DNA from: Streptomyces sp. SKN60
GTDB lineage: Bacteria > Actinomycetota > Actinomycetes > Streptomycetales > Streptomycetaceae
NCBI RefSeq assembly: GCF_026236535.1
Contig: NZ_JAHTMW010000030.1
Span: forward strand, 1 to 64,000
Length of the DNA stretch: 64,000 nucleotides
Reading direction: 5' to 3'
Shown: piece by piece, positions 60,433-64,000 of the stretch
Numbering within the stretch: the first letter of the stretch is position 1
How the letters are laid out: every line of letters starts with the position of its first letter
The notes under the pieces: generated by a model
Told to the model about the DNA's origin: nothing
Database searches by the model: none
Seen by the model: only the letters and a program-made list of their open reading frames with translations
Translations under genes and position numbers: made by a program

Positions 60433-60766
60433 GATCCGCTCCTCTCGCCACGTACGACCCTCACAACCCCCTCGCCCGGCCGCTGCCCGGGCCGCGCGGG
60501 TTCATGCGATCCGGCGCGCTCAGGCCGTCCTGAACCGTGTTCCCCACCAGCTCATCGGCTCCCCTCGGGCGTCCCCTGTTACATCTTCACGGAATGGACA
60601 CCGTGTGTTGATCAGTCAGTCCGTATGACTTCTCAGGGGCCTCGTGACCGCATTAAGCTTGCTCTGCGTACCGGTCGACTCGCGGTGTGTGATGCAGGAG
60701 TGCCGCCGTGGGCGACCGGTCTCGCAATTCGTCATCGGATCCGTGCTTTAGGGAAATGGGTGACCC
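60433..60766 (+). other. Intergenic region before the FHA-flavoprotein gene
   Basis: The 334-bp stretch is less GC-rich than its surroundings. No gene is supported. A TTGATC hexamer near 60606 and TTAAGC near 60654 are possible promoter parts but their spacing is poor. It likely contains the promoter of the FHA-flavoprotein gene, whose ribosome site is weak (GGGAAATGGGTGACCC). Confidence 0.35.
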
Positions 60767-62701
60767 ATGCCTCCTCGGCTCGTTGGCCATCAAGGCTCTC
60801 TGGCTGGACAGCAGTTCCCGATCGGCACCACCGCGGTAACCCTGGGTCGTAACAACGAGAACAGCATCGCGATATCCGGGGGCAACGTCTCACGGTTTCA
60901 CGCCGAAGTGCGTCGCGAGGGTCACGGTTTCGTGCTGTACGACCGTGGCAGCAGTAATGGAACGCGGGTGAACGGGACACGTGTGACCTCGCACGAGCTG
61001 CAGCCCGGAGATCTCATCGAGATCGGAACCGAGACGTTCCGGTTCGAGGCGGCCGACGCGCTGGAGACCATCCTCGACCTCTCCGTGCTGCGGCCGCTCG
61101 CCACTCCCGAGAAGGCGCCGGCCGCGGGCCCGGTGCTGCGCGTCACGATTTCGGGCGGCGGTCCCGTCGGGCTGAGTTTCGCGCTGCTCCTGGAGCACCT
61201 CATGGGGCCTCGCGTGGCCATCACCGTGTACGACGGGCGGTGGACCCGGGACGGCGCGAAGGTCGTCTGGAAGAGCGAGGGGCAGGGCAATGTCCGGCGG
61301 CAGCAGGTCGTCACGGTGCAGAGCCGGCAGTATCTGAACCTCCCCGAGGAGGTGCAGGAAAGGCTGTTCCGCGGTGACGCGTTCTCCGAGATGTGGCCGG
61401 TCGGCCCCGACTCCATCCGCGACCGCAATCCCCGGAACATGCGGATCGCCTACATCGAGGACACCCTCCTCGAAATGGCCAACGAAAAGCCGGACCGCAT
61501 CCAGCTGATTCCCGCCGCATTCGACCCGGTCGAACACGAGGAGACGGCGGCCGAGGGACATGTGCTCGCCATCTGCGAGGGCGGCCGTTCCCGGACCCGC
61601 GAGCATTTCGCCGACAAGTTCGGCAACGCCGACAAGTCCATCTATTCGCTGCGCGGTCAGCACATTCAGGATGTCGTCCTGGGTCTGCGCGTCAAGTCCA
61701 CCCTGACGGATCCCATGACCGTGCTGCTGACCGTGGCGCAGAACCGCTTTCTCCTCAACTCGCTCCGCGGCGAGGGATTCCTGAACATGCGTCTCACCGA
61801 CGCCGAGGCCGCGGAAGTCGTCGGCATCGACCCGGTACGGCACGTCTTCGAGGAGTGCATCGCCTCGCGGCCGTGCGTCATGGGGCGGGACGACCACGGC
61901 GACTTCCAGTGCTCGACGCACAGCACGCTCTTCCTGCCCGCCATGGTCAGGGGCTCGGCCCTGTGGAAGCGGGTGCTGGAGGGGCTCGCGCTGTTCGGTG
62001 TCGCCGAGCGGGACCTGAGCGCCGTCACCGCCTTCCGGCTCGACATGGTGCAGCGGCCCCGGTTCACCACCCGGCTGCACCCGGCCACCGCCACCACCCC
62101 GGGGACGTACGGGTTCCTGCTCGGCGACGCCGCCAACGCCATCCACTTCTGGCCCGGGCGCGGGCTCAACAGCGGTCTGGGCTCCGCCATCTCGCTCGCC
62201 CGGTCCCTCAACGGCGCATGGACCGGCCGGCCGTTCCGGGACGCGGACTTCGCCCGCCACGAGGCGGCCATGTCCATGCTCCAGTACCGGCACAAGAGCC
62301 GCGCCTGGAACACGATGATCACCACCGACGAGAACGGCGTCAGCCGCGCGATCAAGGAGAAGATCGCCCAGAGCATTGAGGAGACGGAAGGGACGGAGGG
62401 GAAGGAAGGGAAGGACGGGAAGGACCGGAAGGACCTCGACCGGAACGCCGACATCGAGGCGTTCCTGCAGCGCATGGGGGAGATCCGGGCCCGGCTGGCG
62501 CCACGCGTCCCCGGCATGCCCGACGACGCGACGCTCCGGAACCACCTGGAGACGCTCGGCTCGGCCACCCTGCGCACCCTCCTGGACAGCGGGGCGTGGG
62601 ACACCCTGATCGTCGGCGGCGAAGAGGTCGACATCGACATCTTCTACCGCCAGGACGCGCAGGCCACGAGCACCGCGCGAAAGTCCTCCGCCACGTCGTG
62701 A
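60767..62701 (+). CDS. FHA-domain / flavin-monooxygenase fusion protein
   Basis: The 644-residue protein begins with a forkhead-associated domain (about 5-95): VTLGRNNENS (Gly27, Arg28), VSRFHAEV (Ser42, His45) and GSSNGTRVNG (Asn64, Gly65), so the phosphothreonine-binding residues are all present. Next is a flavoprotein domain (about 124-560) with ISGGGPVGLSFALLLEHL (GxGxxG 130-135) and the second FAD motif FLLGDAANAIHFWPGRGLNSG (Gly453-Asp454). A helical tail with a Glu/Lys/Gly-rich low-complexity stretch (ETEGTEGKEGKDGKDRKD) follows. The second half recalls MICAL-like or PHBH-type monooxygenases. The fusion implies a flavoenzyme directed to a phosphorylated partner of a Ser/Thr kinase. I do not know a described homologue. 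Confidence 0.75.
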   Translation: MPPRLVGHQGSLAGQQFPIGTTAVTLGRNNENSIAISGGNVSRFHAEVRREGHGFVLYDRGSSNGTRVNGTRVTSHELQPGDLIEIGTETFRFEAADALETILDLSVLRPLATPEKAPAAGPVLRVTISGGGPVGLSFALLLEHLMGPRVAITVYDGRWTRDGAKVVWKSEGQGNVRRQQVVTVQSRQYLNLPEEVQERLFRGDAFSEMWPVGPDSIRDRNPRNMRIAYIEDTLLEMANEKPDRIQLIPAAFDPVEHEETAAEGHVLAICEGGRSRTREHFADKFGNADKSIYSLRGQHIQDVVLGLRVKSTLTDPMTVLLTVAQNRFLLNSLRGEGFLNMRLTDAEAAEVVGIDPVRHVFEECIASRPCVMGRDDHGDFQCSTHSTLFLPAMVRGSALWKRVLEGLALFGVAERDLSAVTAFRLDMVQRPRFTTRLHPATATTPGTYGFLLGDAANAIHFWPGRGLNSGLGSAISLARSLNGAWTGRPFRDADFARHEAAMSMLQYRHKSRAWNTMITTDENGVSRAIKEKIAQSIEETEGTEGKEGKDGKDRKDLDRNADIEAFLQRMGEIRARLAPRVPGMPDDATLRNHLETLGSATLRTLLDSGAWDTLIVGGEEVDIDIFYRQDAQATSTARKSSATS

Positions 62702-62780
62702 CGAGCCGGCCGAACGCGCTGTCCGGAGCGGGGTCACTCGCGCCGGACGGCGCGTTCGGCGTGTCCGGCGCGGTCAGCGG

Positions 62781-63461
62781 TCAGCGTTCGGCGGTGAGGC
62801 GGGCCTCGAAGCCGTCGAGGAGCGACCGCAGGCCGAACGCGAAGCTGTCGTCGGGCGCCGCGGCGTACTCCGTCGCCGCCGTGGTGCCCAGGCGCTCGCG
62901 CAGCCGCGGGAACCGCAGGGCGGTCTCGGTGGCGCGCGCCATCGCCTCGGCCGTCAACTGCTCGGCGTCCGCGCCGCCCTTGCTCAGCCGGCGGTTCAGC
63001 GAGACCTGTGAGGCGGGGCCGAGCGCGCTGCCGAGCACGAAGGTGAACACCGCGGCCGCCGCCCGGTCCGCGTCACAGGCCGCGAAGCCCGCCTTCTCGT
63101 AGATGCCGAGGCTCAGGTCGTTGTGACGGGCCTGGCCGGGGCCGTGGAGGAGATGGCTGCCGAAGGCCTGGCTGAGCCACGGGTGCCGGGTGAACATCGC
63201 GTGCAGGCCGGTGGCGTGGGCGGTGGCGGCCGTGCGCCAGTCGGTGGTGTCGAGGTCGGGCAGCTCGACCTCGGACCAGATCGCGTCGGCGGCCAGCCGT
63301 ACCAGCTCGTCCTTGGTCTTGATGTGCCAGTAGACGGCCGTGGGCGCCGAGCCGAGCCGCTTGGCCAGGCTGCGCATGTTGAGGCCGTCCAGCCCCTCGT
63401 CGTCGAGCAGCTCGACGGCAGCACGGAGGATCCGGTCCGGGGTCAGGGTGTCTCGCGCCAT
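62781..63461 (-). CDS. TetR family repressor (TetR_C-type)
   Basis: The 226-residue protein has the helix-turn-helix ILRAAVELLDDEGLDGLNMRSLAKRLGSAPTAVYWHIKTKDELV and a long C-terminal domain like tetracycline repressor relatives. ATG 63461 is chosen; GTG 63470 lacks spacing for its ribosome site. It is divergent from a beta-lactamase-like gene, and the intergenic region has three copies of CTT(A/T)GTTCA. Confidence 0.85.
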   Translation of the reverse strand: MARDTLTPDRILRAAVELLDDEGLDGLNMRSLAKRLGSAPTAVYWHIKTKDELVRLAADAIWSEVELPDLDTTDWRTAATAHATGLHAMFTRHPWLSQAFGSHLLHGPGQARHNDLSLGIYEKAGFAACDADRAAAAVFTFVLGSALGPASQVSLNRRLSKGGADAEQLTAEAMARATETALRFPRLRERLGTTAATEYAAAPDDSFAFGLRSLLDGFEARLTAER

Positions 63462-63476
63462 GGCCGCCACCCTACT

Positions 63477-63553
63477 TGAACTTAGTTCACGAAGAGACTT
63501 GCACTTTGTTCAAGCGGCGCCCTAGGGTCATTCTCGTACTCGTACTTAGTTCA
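63477..63553. promoter_or_regulatory. Triplicated TetR operator half-sites
   Basis: TGAACTTAGTTCA (63477-63489) is a perfect palindrome around a central T. CTTTGTTCA recurs at 63504-63512 and CTTAGTTCA at 63545-63553. The first lies next to the TetR start and the last just before the ribosome site of the divergent hydrolase gene, which suits control of both by the adjacent TetR protein. Confidence 0.65.
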
Positions 63554-63572
63554 AGTCCTCGAAGGGGGAGCG

Positions 63573-64000
63573 ATGTTGCAGGAGAAGCTGGCGGCGTTCG
63601 TCGCGGCTCAGGCCGCGGAGTCCGGTGTCCCGGGCGTCTCGGTCGGGGTGCTCCTGGATGGCCGGGAGATCTGCGCCTCGCACGGCGTGACCAGTCTCGG
63701 CAACCCGGCGCCGGTCGACGAGAAGACCCTGTTCCACCTGGCGTCGGTGTCCAAGACCTTCACGGCGACCGCGCTGATGCGCCTGGTCGCCGAGGGGAAG
63801 GTGGACCTCGACGCGCCCGTGCGGCGTTACGTCCCCGAGCTGCGGCTCGCCGACGAGCGGGCCGCGGCGCGCATCACCGTCCTGAACCTGCTCAACCACA
63901 CCGCGGGCCTGGACTGGAACCTGATCGACGACGGCGAGGGCGATCGCTCCCTGGCCGGCCTCGTGGCGAAGCTGCCCCGGCTGCCGCTGATCGCGGAGCC
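63573..64000 (+). CDS. Beta-lactamase-like serine hydrolase, N-terminal part
   Basis: Only 142 codons lie in the window; the gene runs off the right edge. ATG 63573 follows GAAGGGGGAG. The SxxK motif is Ser58-Val-Ser-Lys61 in HLASVSKTFTATALMRLV, followed by the LNHTAGLDWN segment typical of class C beta-lactamase-related esterases and peptidases. No signal peptide is visible, so a cytoplasmic esterase or a secondary-metabolite hydrolase is likely. It is divergently controlled with the TetR gene. Confidence 0.8.
   Translation, partial: MLQEKLAAFVAAQAAESGVPGVSVGVLLDGREICASHGVTSLGNPAPVDEKTLFHLASVSKTFTATALMRLVAEGKVDLDAPVRRYVPELRLADERAAARITVLNLLNHTAGLDWNLIDDGEGDRSLAGLVAKLPRLPLIAE

Noticed and set aside
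1..64000. tRNA, rRNA, CRISPR, insertion sequences or phage genes
   Set aside because: No cloverleaf-like segment, transposase, integrase, regular repeat array or phage structural gene was recognised by reading both strands.

Overview
This window is a high-GC actinobacterial chromosome segment and almost certainly comes from a Streptomyces or close relative. The evidence is extreme third-position GC, GTG and occasional TTG starts, Tat-type signal peptides, and a gene set typical of Streptomyces: HelR, LCP proteins, SpoIIE-type phosphatases, TerD, the MutAB-MeaB operon and many TetR regulators. There is no prophage, insertion sequence, CRISPR array, rRNA or tRNA that I can recognise. Most genes read as ordinary chromosomal accessory content.

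Layout. 1-3.6 kb: the 5' end of an acyl-CoA dehydrogenase with an operator-like repeat cluster, a DoxX membrane protein, a Tat-exported vanadium haloperoxidase and an HPP membrane protein. 3.6-10.9 kb: a rhodanese, a cupin, then a tightly coupled trio of a glutamate-mutase-type B12 small subunit, a giant fusion of the mutase large subunit with an FAD/NAD(P)-binding flavoprotein, and an AMP-forming ligase. This looks like an undescribed 3-methylaspartate-type biosynthetic module. 10.9-22.2 kb: TetR/AhpD-like pair with a strong operator, LysR, long-form GAPDH, secreted lipase, a diaminopimelate decarboxylase homologue, an unknown acidic protein, a free-standing TrpF, an alpha/beta hydrolase and an NDH-2-like flavoprotein. 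22.4-25.8 kb: secreted phytase-like esterase, serine hydrolase, barstar-like inhibitor.

25.9-33.4 kb: a signalling island with an ANTAR-GAF-PAS-PP2C phosphatase, a hybrid histidine kinase with a HAMP array, two HATPase (RsbW-like) proteins and two STAS (RsbV-like) proteins. It looks like a partner-switching network without a local sigma factor. 33.4-41.6 kb: questin-oxidase-like protein, exported adenosine deaminase, a lipocalin-like protein, a frameshifted HbpS-type heme-binding gene, and HelR preceded by a near-perfect rifamycin-associated element. 40.6-46.2 kb: LacI regulator, secreted beta-trefoil lectin-like protein, and a PAS-GAF-PP2C-HATPase protein whose PP2C site is altered.

46.2-64 kb: methylmalonyl-CoA mutase operon (mutA-mutB-meaB), TerD, LCP ligase, VOC protein, GH1 beta-glucosidase with a TetR regulator and palindromic operator, FAD monooxygenase, NmrA oxidoreductase, universal stress protein, DJ-1/PfpI protein, a small Rho_N-type protein, an unusual FHA-domain/flavin-monooxygenase fusion, and a divergent TetR/serine hydrolase pair with triplicated operator half-sites. 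All functional calls rest on reading motifs and protein families by eye. No database search was run.
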